From: Sporosarcina sp. ZBG7A
GTDB lineage: Bacteria; Bacillota; Bacilli; Bacillales_A; Planococcaceae
Assembly: GCF_000813425.1 (NCBI RefSeq)
Contig: NZ_JWIB01000027.1
Coordinates: 38,966-102,965 of the forward strand
Reading direction: 5' to 3'
Length of the DNA stretch: 64,000 nt
Position numbers and translations under genes: made by a program. The first letter of the stretch is position 1, and each line of letters opens with the position of its first letter. Of this stretch, positions 11,501 to 23,200 are shown one piece after another. The notes beneath the pieces were generated by a model that ran no database searches, had not been told where the DNA came from, and worked only from the letters and a program-made list of their open reading frames with translations.

Positions 11501-11664
11501 GGTTTATGAGCAGTTTTCAGGATTTATGATCACTATTGGAGTTTTATGAGCGCTTTGCATAGTTTATGAGCACTTTTCATTGTTTATGAGCGTTTCGCCT
11601 CGTTAATGATCACTTTTCATTGTTTATGATCACACCTAGAGATTTATGAGCACTTTCTATGATG
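11501..11664. repeat. Array of eight 20-bp tandem repeats
   Basis: The core TTTATGAGC or TTTATGATC recurs at 11503, 11523, 11543, 11563, 11583, 11603 (TTAATGATC), 11623 and 11643, exactly 20 bases apart. The best-conserved unit is close to TTTATGAGCACTTTTCATTG; the second half varies more. The array lies 65 bases past the tuf terminator, between two heavily transcribed operons. There are no spacers of constant length and no cas genes, so it is not a CRISPR array. Confidence 0.85.
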
Positions 11665-11728
11665 CATGCCTACTTCTCAATAGTCCAGTCCCCACATTGG
11701 TTGTTTTCCTCCTTCTCATATCCAAACA

Positions 11729-11757
11729 AATAAAAAACCCGCCACAAGGGCGGGTTT
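11729..11757 (-). terminator. Terminator of the str operon after tuf
   Basis: On the minus strand AAACCCGCC, loop CTTGT, GGCGGGTTTTTTATTT: a nine-pair GC-rich stem followed by a T tract, starting eight bases after the tuf stop codon. Confidence 0.9.
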
Positions 11758-11764
11758 AAAGGTT

Positions 11765-12952
11765 TTACTTAACGATTGTAGCTACAACGCCAGCTCCAAC
11801 TGTACGTCCACCTTCACGGATTGAGAATTTAGTACCTTCTTCAATCGCGATTGGAGAGATCAGTTCGATAGTCATTTCAACGTTATCGCCAGGCATAACC
11901 ATTTCTACGCCTTCTGGAAGAGAGATGATTCCAGTTACATCAGTTGTACGGAAGTAGAACTGTGGGCGGTAGTTTGAGAAGAATGGAGTGTGACGTCCAC
12001 CCTCTTCTTTTGATAGAACATAAACTTCAGATTTGAAGTTTGTGTGTGGAGTGATAGTACCTGGCTTAGCAAGTACTTGTCCACGCTCGATGTCTTCACG
12101 TGCTACACCACGAAGCAATGCTCCGATGTTGTCGCCAGCTTCAGCGTAATCAAGAAGTTTACGGAACATTTCTACACCTGTAACAGTTGTAGCTTTAGGC
12201 TCTTCAGTCAAACCAATGATGTCAACAGTATCGCCGACTTTAACTACTCCACGCTCAACGCGTCCAGTAGCAACTGTACCACGTCCTGTGATTGAGAATA
12301 CATCCTCAACAGGCATCATGAATGGCTTATCAGTGTCGCGCTCTGGAGTTGGGATGTAGCTATCAACTGCGTCCATAAGCTCAACGATTTTTTCTTCCCA
12401 TGCTTCTTCGCCTTCAAGTGCTTTAAGTGCTGAACCTTTGATAACAGGAATGTCATCGCCAGGGAAGTCGTATTCAGAAAGAAGATCACGAATTTCCATT
12501 TCAACAAGCTCAAGAAGCTCTTCGTCGTCTACCATGTCACATTTGTTCATGAAGACTACTAGGTAAGGTACACCAACTTGACGTGAAAGAAGGATGTGCT
12601 CACGAGTTTGTGGCATTGGGCCGTCAGCTGCAGATACAACTAGGATCCCGCCGTCCATTTGAGCAGCGCCTGTGATCATGTTTTTAACATAGTCGGCGTG
12701 ACCTGGGCAGTCTACGTGTGCGTAGTGACGAGTTGCTGTTTCGTATTCAACGTGTGAAGTATTGATTGTGATACCGCGTTCTTTTTCTTCTGGTGCGTTA
12801 TCAACGTCAGCGTATGAACGTGCTTCACCGCCGCCTTTTTTTGCAAGTACTGTTGCGATTGCAGCAGTCAAAGTTGTTTTACCGTGGTCAACGTGACCAA
12901 TTGTACCAACGTTAGCGTGTGTTTTGGACCGATCGAATTTTTCTTTAGCCAT
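11765..12952 (-). CDS. tuf: Elongation factor Tu
   Basis: 395 residues. The GTPase motifs are G1 GHVDHGKT (residues 19-26), G3 DCPGH (about 81-85) and G4 NKCD (about 136-139). They are followed by the two beta-barrel domains that hold aminoacyl-tRNA. EF-Tu delivers aminoacyl-tRNA to the ribosomal A site. The start follows AGGAGGAACTCCAAA. It is the last gene of the rplGB-rpsL-rpsG-fusA-tuf operon, separated from fusA by 120 bases containing a strong hairpin. Only one tuf copy is in the window. Confidence 0.98.
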   Translation of the reverse strand: MAKEKFDRSKTHANVGTIGHVDHGKTTLTAAIATVLAKKGGGEARSYADVDNAPEEKERGITINTSHVEYETATRHYAHVDCPGHADYVKNMITGAAQMDGGILVVSAADGPMPQTREHILLSRQVGVPYLVVFMNKCDMVDDEELLELVEMEIRDLLSEYDFPGDDIPVIKGSALKALEGEEAWEEKIVELMDAVDSYIPTPERDTDKPFMMPVEDVFSITGRGTVATGRVERGVVKVGDTVDIIGLTEEPKATTVTGVEMFRKLLDYAEAGDNIGALLRGVAREDIERGQVLAKPGTITPHTNFKSEVYVLSKEEGGRHTPFFSNYRPQFYFRTTDVTGIISLPEGVEMVMPGDNVEMTIELISPIAIEEGTKFSIREGGRTVGAGVVATIVK

Positions 12953-12998
12953 TTTGGAGTTCCTCCTCTAAATTGAGTATGATTTTAGTTTTATAGAT

Positions 12999-13030
12999 AT
13001 GGATCGAAGGCCGCGCGACCTCCGTTCCAT
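12999..13030 (-). other. Strong RNA hairpin between fusA and tuf
   Basis: Fourteen-base arms ATGGAACGGAGGTC and GGCCTTCGATCCAT pair at 13 of 14 positions (two of them G-U) around a GCGC loop. There is no T run after it, so it does not look like a terminator. It could be an mRNA processing or stability element that raises tuf expression over fusA. Confidence 0.6.
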
Positions 13031-13072
13031 AGCTTACAAGGTAGTTATACTTGATTTATAGCCAAATTTCAA

Positions 13073-15151
13073 TTATTGGCCTTTATTTTTCTTAATGACT
13101 TCTTCTGCAACTGATTTCGGCACTTCTTCGTAGTGGTCGAAAGTCATTGAGAAGACGCCGCGTCCTTGTGTGTTCGAACGGAGAGATGTCGCATAACCGA
13201 ACATTTCTGCCAAAGGAACCATAGCACGAACGACTTGTGCATTACCACGTGCGTCCATTCCTTCTACGCGTCCACGACGAGAAGTGATGTCACCCATAAT
13301 ATCTCCCATGTATTCGTCTGGGATGATGACTTCAACTTTCATTGTTGGCTCAAGAAGTACTGGATCACATTTAGCTACTGCGTTTTTCAAAGCCATAGAT
13401 GCTGCGATTTTGAAGGCCATTTCGTTTGAGTCAACATCATGGTAAGAACCGTCAAATAGACGAGCCTTAATGTCGATCAAAGGATAACCTGCAAGAACAC
13501 CGTTATTAAGGGAGTCACGCACACCTGCTTCGATTGCTGGAATGTATTCACGAGGAACTACACCACCAACGATGTTGTTCTTGAATTCAAATCCTGCGCC
13601 CTCTTCGTTTGGTTCGAATTCGATCCAAACGTGTCCGAATTGTCCACGTCCACCAGACTGACGTACGAATTTACCTTCGACTTCAGCACCCTTGCGGAAC
13701 GTTTCACGGTACGATACTTGAGGAGCACCAACGTTTGCTTCCACTTTGAACTCACGACGCAGACGGTCAACGATGATATCCAAGTGGAGCTCACCCATAC
13801 CAGCGATAATGACTTCACCAGTTTCCTGGTCAGTGTGTGCACGGAACGTTGGATCTTCTTCTTGAAGTTTACCTAGAGCTTGTCCCATTTTGTCTTGGTC
13901 AGCCTTTGTTTTTGGCTCGATCGCAACAGAGATAACTGGCTCAGGGAATTCCATAGATTCAAGAATGATCATAGCTTTGTCGTCACAAAGCGTATCGCCA
14001 GTTCCTGTATCTTTAAGTCCAACAGCAGCAGCAATTTCTCCTGCGTGAACTTCGGAAATTTCTTCACGGTGGTTAGCGTGCATTTGTAGGATACGACCTA
14101 CACGCTCACGCTTGTCTTTTGAAGAGTTCTTGATATAAGAACCCGACTGCAAGACACCTGAGTAAACACGGAAGAATGTAAGTTTACCGACGTAAGGGTC
14201 AGTCATAACTTTGAACGCAAGTGCAGAGAAAGGTGCTTCATCGCTAGCTTTACGTTCTTCTTCTTGTTCAGTTTCAGGGTTGATCCCCATCATTGGTGGT
14301 AGATCAGTTGGAGCTGGCAAGTAGTCGATGACAGCATCTAGTACAAGTTGAACTCCTTTATTTTTGAAAGCAGTACCACAAACAACTGGGTAGAATTCTA
14401 CAGCCAATGTTGCTTTACGGATTGCATTTTTAAGTTCTTCGACTGAGAGTTCTTCTCCGCCAAGGTATTTTTCCATGAGTACTTCATCGAAATCTACGAT
14501 AGCTTCAACCAAACGCTCGCGAGCTTTTTCTGCATCCGCACGGTATTCTTCAGGAATTTCTTTGACTTCAACGTTCATACCAGTATCATCCGGATAGAAG
14601 TTAGCTTTCATTTCGACTAGGTCGATGATTGCTTCGAAGTCATCTTCCGCACCAATTGGTAATTGGATTGGGTGAGCATTCGCTTGAAGACGGTCATGGA
14701 GTGTGCCAACCGAGTAAAGGAAGTCAGCTCCAGTTTTGTCCATCTTGTTGACAAATACGAGACGTGGAACGCCATATGTTGTCGCTTGACGCCAAACTGT
14801 TTCTGTCTGTGGTTCAACACCAGATTGTGCATCAAGAACCGTTACAGCACCATCAAGTACACGAAGTGAACGTTCAACTTCAACTGTGAAGTCTACGTGT
14901 CCTGGAGTATCGATGATGTTTACACGGTGGCCTTTCCAACTTGCTGTTGTCGCAGCCGAAGTGATTGTGATTCCACGCTCTTGCTCCTGCTCCATCCAGT
15001 CCATCTGAGACGCACCTTCGTGCGTTTCTCCGATTTTGTGGATACGACCTGTGTAATAAAGGATCCGCTCAGTCGTTGTTGTTTTACCAGCATCGATGTG
15101 AGCCATGATACCAATGTTACGAGTATTCTCTAAGGAGAACTCTCTACCCAT
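13073..15151 (-). CDS. fusA: Elongation factor G
   Basis: 692 residues with the translational GTPase motifs AHIDAGKTT (residues 17-25), DTPGH (81-85) and NKMD (135-138), followed by domains II-V. EF-G drives ribosomal translocation and, with ribosome recycling factor, subunit splitting. The length is normal. It is 51 bases downstream of rpsG. Fusidic-acid resistance positions were not compared in detail. Confidence 0.98.
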   Translation of the reverse strand: MGREFSLENTRNIGIMAHIDAGKTTTTERILYYTGRIHKIGETHEGASQMDWMEQEQERGITITSAATTASWKGHRVNIIDTPGHVDFTVEVERSLRVLDGAVTVLDAQSGVEPQTETVWRQATTYGVPRLVFVNKMDKTGADFLYSVGTLHDRLQANAHPIQLPIGAEDDFEAIIDLVEMKANFYPDDTGMNVEVKEIPEEYRADAEKARERLVEAIVDFDEVLMEKYLGGEELSVEELKNAIRKATLAVEFYPVVCGTAFKNKGVQLVLDAVIDYLPAPTDLPPMMGINPETEQEEERKASDEAPFSALAFKVMTDPYVGKLTFFRVYSGVLQSGSYIKNSSKDKRERVGRILQMHANHREEISEVHAGEIAAAVGLKDTGTGDTLCDDKAMIILESMEFPEPVISVAIEPKTKADQDKMGQALGKLQEEDPTFRAHTDQETGEVIIAGMGELHLDIIVDRLRREFKVEANVGAPQVSYRETFRKGAEVEGKFVRQSGGRGQFGHVWIEFEPNEEGAGFEFKNNIVGGVVPREYIPAIEAGVRDSLNNGVLAGYPLIDIKARLFDGSYHDVDSNEMAFKIAASMALKNAVAKCDPVLLEPTMKVEVIIPDEYMGDIMGDITSRRGRVEGMDARGNAQVVRAMVPLAEMFGYATSLRSNTQGRGVFSMTFDHYEEVPKSVAEEVIKKNKGQ

Positions 15152-15202
15152 TTTGTATTGCTCCTTCCATATAGGAATAACGAATTAATGAACGAATGGA
15201 TT

Positions 15203-15673
15203 TTACCAGCGGTAGTGAGCGAATGCTTTGTTCGCTTCTGCCATCTTGTGCATTTCTTCACGACGCTTAACAGATGCGCCTGTGTTGTTTGATGCGTCAA
15301 GAATTTCGTTCGCAAGACGTTCTTCCATTGTCTTTTCACCGCGAGTACGTGAATAGTTCACAAGGTAACGAAGACCAAGAGTTGTACGTCGCTCTGGACG
15401 AACTTCAACTGGTACTTGATAGTTAGCTCCACCTACACGGCGTGCGCGAACTTCAAGAACTGGCATTACATTGTTAAGTGCTGCTTCAAATACTTCAATC
15501 GGATCATTTCCAGAACGTTCTTTAACAAGTTCGAACGCACCGTATAAAATTTTCTGAGAAGTACCTTTCTTACCGTCTACCATCATTTTGTTGATGAGGC
15601 GGCTGACAAGCTTCGAATTATAAATCGGATCTGGCAAAACGTCACGTTTTGCTACTGGACCTTTACGAGGCAT
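15203..15673 (-). CDS. rpsG: 30S ribosomal protein S7 (uS7)
   Basis: 156 residues starting [16 protein letters not shown], with the conserved [19 protein letters not shown] (about residues 76-94) and the C-terminal helix ending KAFAHYRW. S7 is the primary assembly protein of the 30S head and touches the E-site tRNA. It lies 35 bases after rpsL in the str operon. Confidence 0.98.
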   Translation of the reverse strand: MPRKGPVAKRDVLPDPIYNSKLVSRLINKMMVDGKKGTSQKILYGAFELVKERSGNDPIEVFEAALNNVMPVLEVRARRVGGANYQVPVEVRPERRTTLGLRYLVNYSRTRGEKTMEERLANEILDASNNTGASVKRREEMHKMAEANKAFAHYRW

Positions 15674-15708
15674 GGTGTGTTCCTCCTTTCAAAATAGTTG
15701 CTAATTTA

Positions 15709-16128
15709 TTATTTTTTCTCTTTTGGCTTTTTCGCACCGTAGTGTGAACGACTTTGCATACGGCCAGTTACACCAGCAGTATCAAGTGCTCCACGTACGA
15801 TGTGGTAACGTACACCCGGTAAGTCTTTTACTTTACCTCCACGGATTAGAACAACACTGTGCTCTTGAAGGTTGTGACCTTCACCAGGGATATAAGCGTT
15901 AACTTCCAATGTGTTTGTCAAACGTACACGAGCATATTTACGAAGAGCCGAGTTTGGCTTCTTCGGAGTCATTGTGCCCACACGTGTGCAGACACCTCGT
16001 TTTTGTGGCGAGTTGACATTCGTCATTGACTTTTTGAAACTGTTATACGTTTTTCCAAGTGCCGGAGCTTTTGAACCGCTAGTATTCGACTGGCGAGGTT
16101 TGCGGACCAATTGGTTAATTGTAGGCAT
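15709..16128 (-). CDS. rpsL: 30S ribosomal protein S12 (uS12)
   Basis: 139 residues from the ATG at 16126-16128 ([12 protein letters not shown]), preceded by AAGGAGGAAAAACCG. An in-frame extension of 27 codons upstream is not supported. S12 controls decoding accuracy. The loops that mutate to streptomycin resistance ([11 protein letters not shown] and [13 protein letters not shown]) have the ordinary sensitive sequence. The protein ends in a lysine-rich tail. Confidence 0.97.
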   Translation of the reverse strand: MPTINQLVRKPRQSNTSGSKAPALGKTYNSFKKSMTNVNSPQKRGVCTRVGTMTPKKPNSALRKYARVRLTNTLEVNAYIPGEGHNLQEHSVVLIRGGKVKDLPGVRYHIVRGALDTAGVTGRMQSRSHYGAKKPKEKK

Positions 16129-16228
16129 CGGTTTTTCCTCCTTCCAACTTCTTTTTAAGACCACACATCCAGGTGGTTCATTTTTTGGGTAAAAACAAAG
16201 GCTTTGCACATTTTTTGCGCAAAAACCG

Positions 16229-16477
16229 TTAATCAGTGATGACGACCACTGATGCAGCTACTTGAATGCCACATGCTTTTCCAAGTTCATTCCGAGAATC
16301 AACATATGATAATGGAACTCCTTGACGAGCTGCTTCTTCAATTACAGGAGTGGTTACCCGCTCTTCTGCATCTTGTGCAATGAAGACTTCATGCGCCTTA
16401 TTCAGACGAATCGTTTTCACCGCTTGCTTTGTACCGATGATCAGCTTCTTTGCCTGAGTCACTTTATCATAAGACAT
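16229..16477 (-). CDS. rplGB: L7Ae-type K-turn RNA-binding protein
   Basis: 82 residues from the ATG at 16475-16477 ([11 protein letters not shown]), after GGAGGATGTCATC; ten codons upstream in frame are rejected. It belongs to the L7Ae/L30e/S12e family (YbxF of B. subtilis), which binds kink-turn RNA; the conserved [21 protein letters not shown] segment is present. Its exact cellular role is not settled. It is the first gene of the str operon, directly after the rpoC terminator and its own promoter. Confidence 0.92.
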   Translation of the reverse strand: MSYDKVTQAKKLIIGTKQAVKTIRLNKAHEVFIAQDAEERVTTPVIEEAARQGVPLSYVDSRNELGKACGIQVAASVVVITD

Positions 16478-16522
16478 GATGACATCCTCCAAAGTACAGA
16501 CATTCAACTATCAACCTTTTGT

Positions 16523-16551
16523 ATAGTACCATCTGTAAGAGTTCGTGTCAA
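16523..16551 (-). promoter_or_regulatory. Promoter of the str operon (rplGB-rpsL-rpsG-fusA-tuf)
   Basis: Minus strand TTGACA, 17-base spacer, TACTAT: a strong sigma-A promoter whose start point would be about 40 bases before rplGB. It lies directly after the rpoC terminator. Confidence 0.85.
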
Positions 16552-16560
16552 CAGTAAAAA

Positions 16561-16587
16561 GAAAAACGGGAGGAGTTATCCCCTCCC
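16561..16587 (-). terminator. Terminator after rpoC
   Basis: Minus strand GGGAGG, eight-base loop, CCTCCC followed by GTTTTTC: a compact GC stem with a T run 14 bases after the rpoC stop. It separates the rpoBC unit from the str operon. Confidence 0.75.
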
Positions 16588-16600
16588 ATTTTCAATTTCA

Positions 16601-19600
16601 TTACTCTGCTGGTACTGCATCCTCTTCTACTTCGTCACGATCCATTTCAATCCCACGATAACGTTGCATACCAGTTCCTGCTGGAATGAGCTTACCGATG
16701 ATAACATTCTCTTTCAAGCCGAGAAGATCATCAGTTTTACCTTTGATGGCAGCGTCCGTCAATACGCGTGTTGTTTCCTGGAACGATGCTGCAGAAAGGA
16801 ATGATTCTGTTTCTAGCGATGCTTTTGTAATACCAAGGATTACAGGACGCGCTGTCGCTGGAAGTTTATGAGCTTTAAGAACTTTTCTGTTGGCATCCGC
16901 AAACTGATGGATGTCGAGTAATGAACCTGGTAGCAAGTCTGTGTCACCAGCTTCAATGACGCGAACTTTGCGCATCATTTGACGAACCATGACTTCAACG
17001 TGCTTATCCCCAATTTCAACACCCTGCATCCGGTATACTTTCTGTACTTCTTTAAGAAGGTATTCCTGAACAGTTGAAACGTCTTTAACAACGATCAATT
17101 CTTTAGGATCAATCGAACCTTCAGTCAATGCTTGACCGCGTTCGATCTCATCTCCAACATCAACTTTCAAACGACCATTGTATGGAGCAAGGTATTTACG
17201 TGTTTCCACGTCACCTTTAATTGTGATTTCTTTCTGCCCTTCACGAATCTCATCGATATCTGTAACGACACCTTTGATTTGTGAAATAACAGCTTGCCCT
17301 TTAGGATTACGTGATTCGAAGATCTCCTGGATACGCGGAAGACCTTGTGTAATATCGTCTCCTGCTACACCGCCTGTGTGGAACGTACGCATTGTAAGCT
17401 GTGTACCTGGTTCACCGATTGACTGAGCTGCAATAATTCCAACTGCCTCTCCAACTTCAACCTCTTCTCCAGTTGCCAAGTTAATGCCGTAACATTTCTT
17501 ACACACACCGTGTTTAGTATTACATGTGAACGCCGAACGGATCGACATTGATGTAATGCCTGCACCGATGATTGCCTGGGAGATATCCGCTGTAATAAGC
17601 TGATCTCTTTCCACTAAGACTTCCCCTGTTTCAGGATGAAGTACTTTCTTCTTAGCATGACGACCTTCAATACGCTCATCAAGCGGTTCAATCATTTCAA
17701 CACCTTCAGTGAGGGCTGAAATTTCAAGACCACGATCCGTGCCACAGTCGTCTTCACGAACAATGACATCTTGCGCCACATCAACTAGACGACGTGTAAG
17801 ATATCCTGAGTCAGCAGTTTTAAGGGCTGTATCAGCAAGTCCTTTACGAGCACCGTGTGTGGAGATGAAGTATTCGAGTACTGTAAGTCCTTCACGGAAC
17901 GATGACTTGATCGGCAATTCAATGATACGTCCTGCCGGGTTGGCCATCAGTCCGCGCATACCTGCGAGCTGTGTAAAGTTTGATGCGTTACCACGGGCTC
18001 CAGAGTCACTCATCATGAAGATTGGATTTGTGTTTTCCAAAGACTCCATCAGCTTGCCCTGGATGACATCTTTCGCATGGCTCCAGTAAGAAATAACACG
18101 ATCGTAACGTTCTTCGTCTGTAATCAGGCCGCGACGGAACTGTTGTGTCACTTTATCTACTTTCGCTTGTGCGTCTTGCAAGATCTCATGCTTATCCGGA
18201 AGTACGACGATATCAGCGATACCAATTGTAATTCCTGCACGTGTCGAGTATTTGAATCCAAGATTCTTCATACGGTCAAGCATTTTTGAAGTTTCAGTAA
18301 TGTGGAATCTACGGAAGATCTCAGCAATGATTTCACCAAGGATCGCCTTCTTGAATGGTGACACGATTTCTGCAGCTTGGACGTGTTTAGGAATATCCGT
18401 TGTGGCTGGCACAAAGTATTTAGCAGGTGTTTCAATTTGAAGATTGTTCATAGTTGGCTCATTAATATACGGGAATGATTCAGGAAGAATCTCGTTAAAG
18501 ATTACTTTACCTACTGTCGTAATTAACAATTGGCTATTCTGTTCTTCTGTAAACGTAGGGTTTTTGAGAGAGCTCGCTGCAATCGCAATACGGGAGTGCA
18601 AGTGCACATGTCCATTTTGATACGCAATCAAAGCTTCGTTCATATTACTGAACGTTTTACCTTCTCCAACAACGCCTGGACGCTCAAGAGTTAAGTAATA
18701 GTTACCAAGTACCATATCCTGTGAAGGAGTTACAACCGGTTTACCATCCTTAGGGTTCAAGATGTTTTGTGCAGCTAGCATTAGAAGACGAGCTTCTGCT
18801 TGAGCTTCTGCTGAAAGAGGTACGTGTACAGCCATTTGGTCACCGTCGAAGTCAGCGTTATATGCTGTACATACGAGTGGGTGAAGCTGGATAGCGCGAC
18901 CTTCAACAAGCATCGGTTCGAACGCCTGGATACCAAGACGGTGAAGCGTTGGGGCACGGTTCAAGAGAACTGGGTGCTCCTTAATTACTTCTTCCAAGAC
19001 ATCCCATACTTCCGAATGCAATCGCTCGATTTTACGCTTCGCGCTCTTAATGTTGTGCGCAAGACCGCGTTCAACGAGTTCTTTCATAACGAATGGTTTA
19101 AACAACTCAATCGCCATTTCTTTCGGAAGTCCACACTGATACATTTTCAAGTTAGGTCCTACGACGATAACTGAACGACCAGAGTAGTCAACACGTTTAC
19201 CAAGTAAGTTTTGACGGAAACGTCCTTGCTTACCTTTCAACATGTGAGAAAGAGATTTCAATGGGCGGTTACCCGGTCCAGTTACAGGACGTCCACGACG
19301 GCCGTTGTCCACGAGAGCATCGACTGCTTCTTGAAGCATACGTTTCTCGTTTTGAACGATGATTCCTGGCGCACCAAGATCCAATAGACGCTTCAGACGG
19401 TTGTTCCGGTTAATCACTCGACGATACAGGTCATTCAGATCGGAAGTCGCAAAACGACCACCATCTAATTGAACCATCGGACGTAGTTCAGGCGGAACAA
19501 CAGGAAGTACTTCAAGAACCATCCATTCAGGATGGTTTCCGGAGTTACGGAATGATTCCACAACTTCCAAACGACGGATCGCACGTGTGCGACGCTGTCC

Positions 19601-20197
19601 TTGAACTGTCTTAAGCTCTTCTTTCAAGCTCTCTGTTTCTTTATCTAAATCTATAGCAGATAAAAGTTGTTCAATAGCTTCAGCACCCATAAGTGCTTGG
19701 AACTTGGAGCCGTACTTTTCACGATACAACCGATACTCTTTTTCAGAGAGTAGTTGCTTGCGCTCAAGTGGCGTATCCGCTGGATCAACCACTACGTAAG
19801 AAGCAAAATAGATTACTTCTTCCAGTGCGCGTGGAGTCATATCCAGAATTAGTCCCATTCGGCTAGGGATACCTTTGAAGTACCAAATGTGTGTTACTGG
19901 TGCTGCAAGTTCGATGTGACCCATACGTTCACGGCGAACTTTCTGACGTGTGACTTCTACGCCACAACGGTCACAAACGACACCTTTATAACGAACACGC
20001 TTATACTTACCGCAATGACATTCCCAGTCCTTTGTAGGTCCGAAAATACGCTCACAGAACAACCCATCTTTTTCAGGCTTCAATGTACGATAATTGATTG
20101 TTTCAGGCTTCTTTACCTCACCATAAGACCAAGATCGGATCTTATCAGGAGAAGCTAGCCCTATTTTCATATACTCAAAATTATTAACATCTACCAA
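16601..20197 (-). CDS. rpoC: RNA polymerase beta' subunit
   Basis: 1198 residues, the Bacillus-type length without the large insertions of Proteobacteria. Visible features are the N-terminal zinc ribbon (CHCGKYKR...CDRCGVE, about residues 60-78), the catalytic NADFDGDQ motif binding Mg2+ (about 447-454), and the bridge helix and trigger loop region with [10 protein letters not shown]. The start is TTG at 20195-20197 after GGGAGGTAGGCTCC, as in B. subtilis. The gap to rpoB is 100 bases and contains a terminator-like hairpin. Confidence 0.98.
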   Translation of the reverse strand: MVDVNNFEYMKIGLASPDKIRSWSYGEVKKPETINYRTLKPEKDGLFCERIFGPTKDWECHCGKYKRVRYKGVVCDRCGVEVTRQKVRRERMGHIELAAPVTHIWYFKGIPSRMGLILDMTPRALEEVIYFASYVVVDPADTPLERKQLLSEKEYRLYREKYGSKFQALMGAEAIEQLLSAIDLDKETESLKEELKTVQGQRRTRAIRRLEVVESFRNSGNHPEWMVLEVLPVVPPELRPMVQLDGGRFATSDLNDLYRRVINRNNRLKRLLDLGAPGIIVQNEKRMLQEAVDALVDNGRRGRPVTGPGNRPLKSLSHMLKGKQGRFRQNLLGKRVDYSGRSVIVVGPNLKMYQCGLPKEMAIELFKPFVMKELVERGLAHNIKSAKRKIERLHSEVWDVLEEVIKEHPVLLNRAPTLHRLGIQAFEPMLVEGRAIQLHPLVCTAYNADFDGDQMAVHVPLSAEAQAEARLLMLAAQNILNPKDGKPVVTPSQDMVLGNYYLTLERPGVVGEGKTFSNMNEALIAYQNGHVHLHSRIAIAASSLKNPTFTEEQNSQLLITTVGKVIFNEILPESFPYINEPTMNNLQIETPAKYFVPATTDIPKHVQAAEIVSPFKKAILGEIIAEIFRRFHITETSKMLDRMKNLGFKYSTRAGITIGIADIVVLPDKHEILQDAQAKVDKVTQQFRRGLITDEERYDRVISYWSHAKDVIQGKLMESLENTNPIFMMSDSGARGNASNFTQLAGMRGLMANPAGRIIELPIKSSFREGLTVLEYFISTHGARKGLADTALKTADSGYLTRRLVDVAQDVIVREDDCGTDRGLEISALTEGVEMIEPLDERIEGRHAKKKVLHPETGEVLVERDQLITADISQAIIGAGITSMSIRSAFTCNTKHGVCKKCYGINLATGEEVEVGEAVGIIAAQSIGEPGTQLTMRTFHTGGVAGDDITQGLPRIQEIFESRNPKGQAVISQIKGVVTDIDEIREGQKEITIKGDVETRKYLAPYNGRLKVDVGDEIERGQALTEGSIDPKELIVVKDVSTVQEYLLKEVQKVYRMQGVEIGDKHVEVMVRQMMRKVRVIEAGDTDLLPGSLLDIHQFADANRKVLKAHKLPATARPVILGITKASLETESFLSAASFQETTRVLTDAAIKGKTDDLLGLKENVIIGKLIPAGTGMQRYRGIEMDRDEVEEDAVPAE

Positions 20198-20252
20198 GGA
20201 GCCTACCTCCCTCTTGTCTAGTCGCTGACTTGCCGGCCCTGTTATACCATTT

Positions 20253-20274
20253 AAAAAAGGGGGACAGTGCCCCC
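20253..20274 (-). terminator. Terminator-like hairpin between rpoB and rpoC
   Basis: Minus strand GGGGG, loop CACTGT, CCCCC, TTTTTT. A five-pair all-GC stem followed by six T, 24 bases after the rpoB stop. Its position inside an essential operon means it must be leaky or controlled if it works at all. Confidence 0.5.
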
Positions 20275-20297
20275 ATTTATTAACTTTCGCTTACGAA

Positions 20298-23200
20298 TCA
20301 GACTGGCTGGTCTTCCTTCATAAGGTTTAACGCATCCGTTGGCTGCATATCATCGTCTTCTTCTAAGTCACGTAATTCAATTTCCTCGAAGTCTTCGGAT
20401 AGCATTTTAACATCCAATCCAAGACTTTGAAGTTCTTTAATTAGAACTTTAAAGGATTCTGGTACGCCTGGTTGAGGAACGCTGTCGCCTTTTACAATTG
20501 CTTCATACGTTTTCACTCGACCTACAACGTCATCCGACTTCACTGTCAAGATTTCTTGAAGTGTATAAGCCGCACCATAAGCCTCGAGTGCCCAAACTTC
20601 CATCTCTCCGAAACGCTGTCCACCGAACTGTGCTTTACCGCCGAGTGGTTGTTGCGTAACCAATGAGTATGGTCCCGTAGAACGGGCGTGAAGTTTGTCA
20701 TCAACCATGTGGGCAAGTTTGATCATGTACATGATTCCGACAGAAACACGGTTGTCGAACGCTTCACCAGAACGACCATCATAAAGAACAGTCTTTCCGT
20801 CGCGATCCATTCCCGCTTCTTCCATCGTATCCCATACATCTTGTTCGTTCGCACCATCAAATACAGGAGAAGCCATGTGAACGCCTAGCGCACGGCCAGC
20901 CATTCCAAGGTGCATCTCGAGTACCTGTCCGATGTTCATACGTGATGGTACACCTAGTGGGTTAAGCATGACATCTACTGGTGTTCCGTCAGGCATAAAT
21001 GGCATATCAGATTCAGGTAGAATCCGTGAGATAACCCCTTTGTTACCATGACGTCCGGCCATCTTATCTCCAACAGAGATTTTACGTTTCTGAACGATGT
21101 AAACACGAACTAGTTGGTTTACGCCAGGTGCGAGTTCATCGCCATCTTCACGATTGAACACTTTCACATCAAGAACGATACCACCCGCTCCGTGAGGTAC
21201 ACGAAGTGATGTATCACGAACTTCACGCGCTTTCTCACCGAAGATTGCATGTAGAAGACGTTCTTCTGCAGTTAGTTCCGTTACACCCTTAGGCGTTACT
21301 TTACCAACCAAGATATCTCCATCATGAACTTCAGCACCAATACGGATAATTCCACGGTCATCTAAGTTGCGAAGTGCATCTTCACCGATGTTCGGAATAT
21401 CACGTGTGATTTCTTCTGGTCCAAGTTTTGTATCACGAGCATCTGATTCATATTCTTCAATATGGACAGAAGTGAAGACGTCATCTTTAACAAGACGCTC
21501 ACTCATGATGATTGCATCCTCGTAGTTGTAACCATCCCATGTCATGAAAGCAATAAGGATATTTTGACCAAGAGCCATTTCTCCATTTTCCATTGACGGA
21601 CCGTCTGCGAGAATATCTTTCTTAGAAACCCGATCCCCAACACTGACGATTGGACGTTGGTTGTAACAAGTTCCTTGGTTTGAACGAATGAAGTTCGATA
21701 GACGGTAGACGTCAAGGTCACCCTTAACTTCTTTTCCTTCAATCGTGTTAATACGACGAACGCGGATTTCTTTCGCTTCAACGTGTTCAACGATTCCTTC
21801 GTGCTTCGATACAACGGCAGCTCCAGAGTCACGTGCTGATACGTGCTCCATTCCTGTACCTACGAAAGGTGCTTTCGGGTTCAGAAGTGGTACTGCTTGT
21901 CGTTGCATGTTCGCTCCCATAAGCGCACGGTTGGAGTCATCATTTTCCAAGAACGGAATACATGCTGTTGCCGCAGAGACAACCTGCTTTGGAGATACGT
22001 CCATGTAATCAATCTGATCACGCTTGAATACAGTGTTATCACCTTGGAAACGTCCTACTACTTCTTCATTAACAAATGAACCGTCTTCGTTCAGAAGTGC
22101 ATTGGCTTGAGCAACTACATAGTTATCTTCCAAGTCAGCAGTTAGATAGTCGATACGTGATGTCACGCGTCCAGTATCCGGATCTACTTTCCGATAAGGA
22201 GTCTCAATAAATCCAAACTTATTTACTTTCGCAAATGTAGAAAGGGTATTAATAAGCCCGATATTCGGTCCCTCTGGCGTCTCGATTGGACACATACGAC
22301 CGTAGTGGGAGTAGTGAACGTCACGTACTTCCATTCCAGCACGTTCACGTGTTAAACCACCGGGTCCTAGTGCAGATAGTCTACGCTTATGCGTCAGCTC
22401 TGCGAGTGGGTTTGTTTGGTCCATGAACTGGGATAACTGAGAGCTACCAAAGAACTCTTTAATAGACGCGATAACAGGTCTGATGTTAATCAGTTGTTGA
22501 GGTACAATCGATTGCGTGTCATTAATGGACATACGTTCCTTGACCACGCGTTCCATACGAGACAAACCGATACGGAATTGGTTTTGCAGAAGTTCCCCGA
22601 CAGAACGGAGACGTCTGTTCCCTAGATGGTCGATGTCATCAGTTGCGCCTACTCCGTGTAGCAAGTTGAAGAAGAAGCTGATGGAAGCGATGATATCCGA
22701 AGGTGTAACATGCTTAATAGAATCGTCAATTACGCCATTAGAAATGACATTAATGATTTGTCCTTCTTCGCCTTTTGGAGCGTAGATTTTCACAGATTGA
22801 ATGCGAATGTCGTCTTCTAACACGCCGCCCATCTGTTTCAAATCTTCTACTCCCACCCCTTTTTCAAAATAAGGAAGTAATTTATCCAACATACGACGAT
22901 CAATTAGTTGTCCTTTTTCAATGAGAATTTCTCCTGTTTCAGGGTCCGCAAGAGTTTCTGCAATTGTTTGGTTGAACAAACGATTTTGAAGGTGTAGTTT
23001 TTTGTTCATTTTATAGCGACCGACATTTGCTAAATCATAACGTTTAGCGTCAAAGAAGCGAGAAAACAGTAAGTTTTTCGCGCTATCTAAAGTCGGTGGT
23101 TCACCCGGACGTAAACGCTCATAAATTTCAAGAAGTGCTTTCTCCGAGTTTTCCGTATTATCTTTTTCAAGAGAGTTTCGGAGGTATTCATTATCACCGA

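Larger units (their letters stand above)
10948..11728. other. Non-coding gap between tuf and the S10 promoters
   Basis: About 780 bases without a credible gene. I see AT-rich sequence, a hairpin with GCGGTG/CACCGC arms (11231-11251), another with GCTTCGT/ACGAAGC arms near 11382-11398, two copies of CACTTGGCGCG (near 11205 and 11429), and the short tandem repeats listed separately. B. subtilis carries an extra gene (ybaC) at this position; nothing equivalent is seen here. Confidence 0.6.

Noticed and set aside
11501..11664. CRISPR array or short repeat-containing peptide gene
   Set aside because: The 20-bp period leaves no room for spacers, and no start with a ribosome-binding site opens a frame through the repeats.
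22516..22785. Plus-strand open frames within rpoB, rpoC, fusA and other housekeeping genes
   Set aside because: Mirror frames of well-conserved minus-strand genes, without ribosome-binding sites or recognisable domains.
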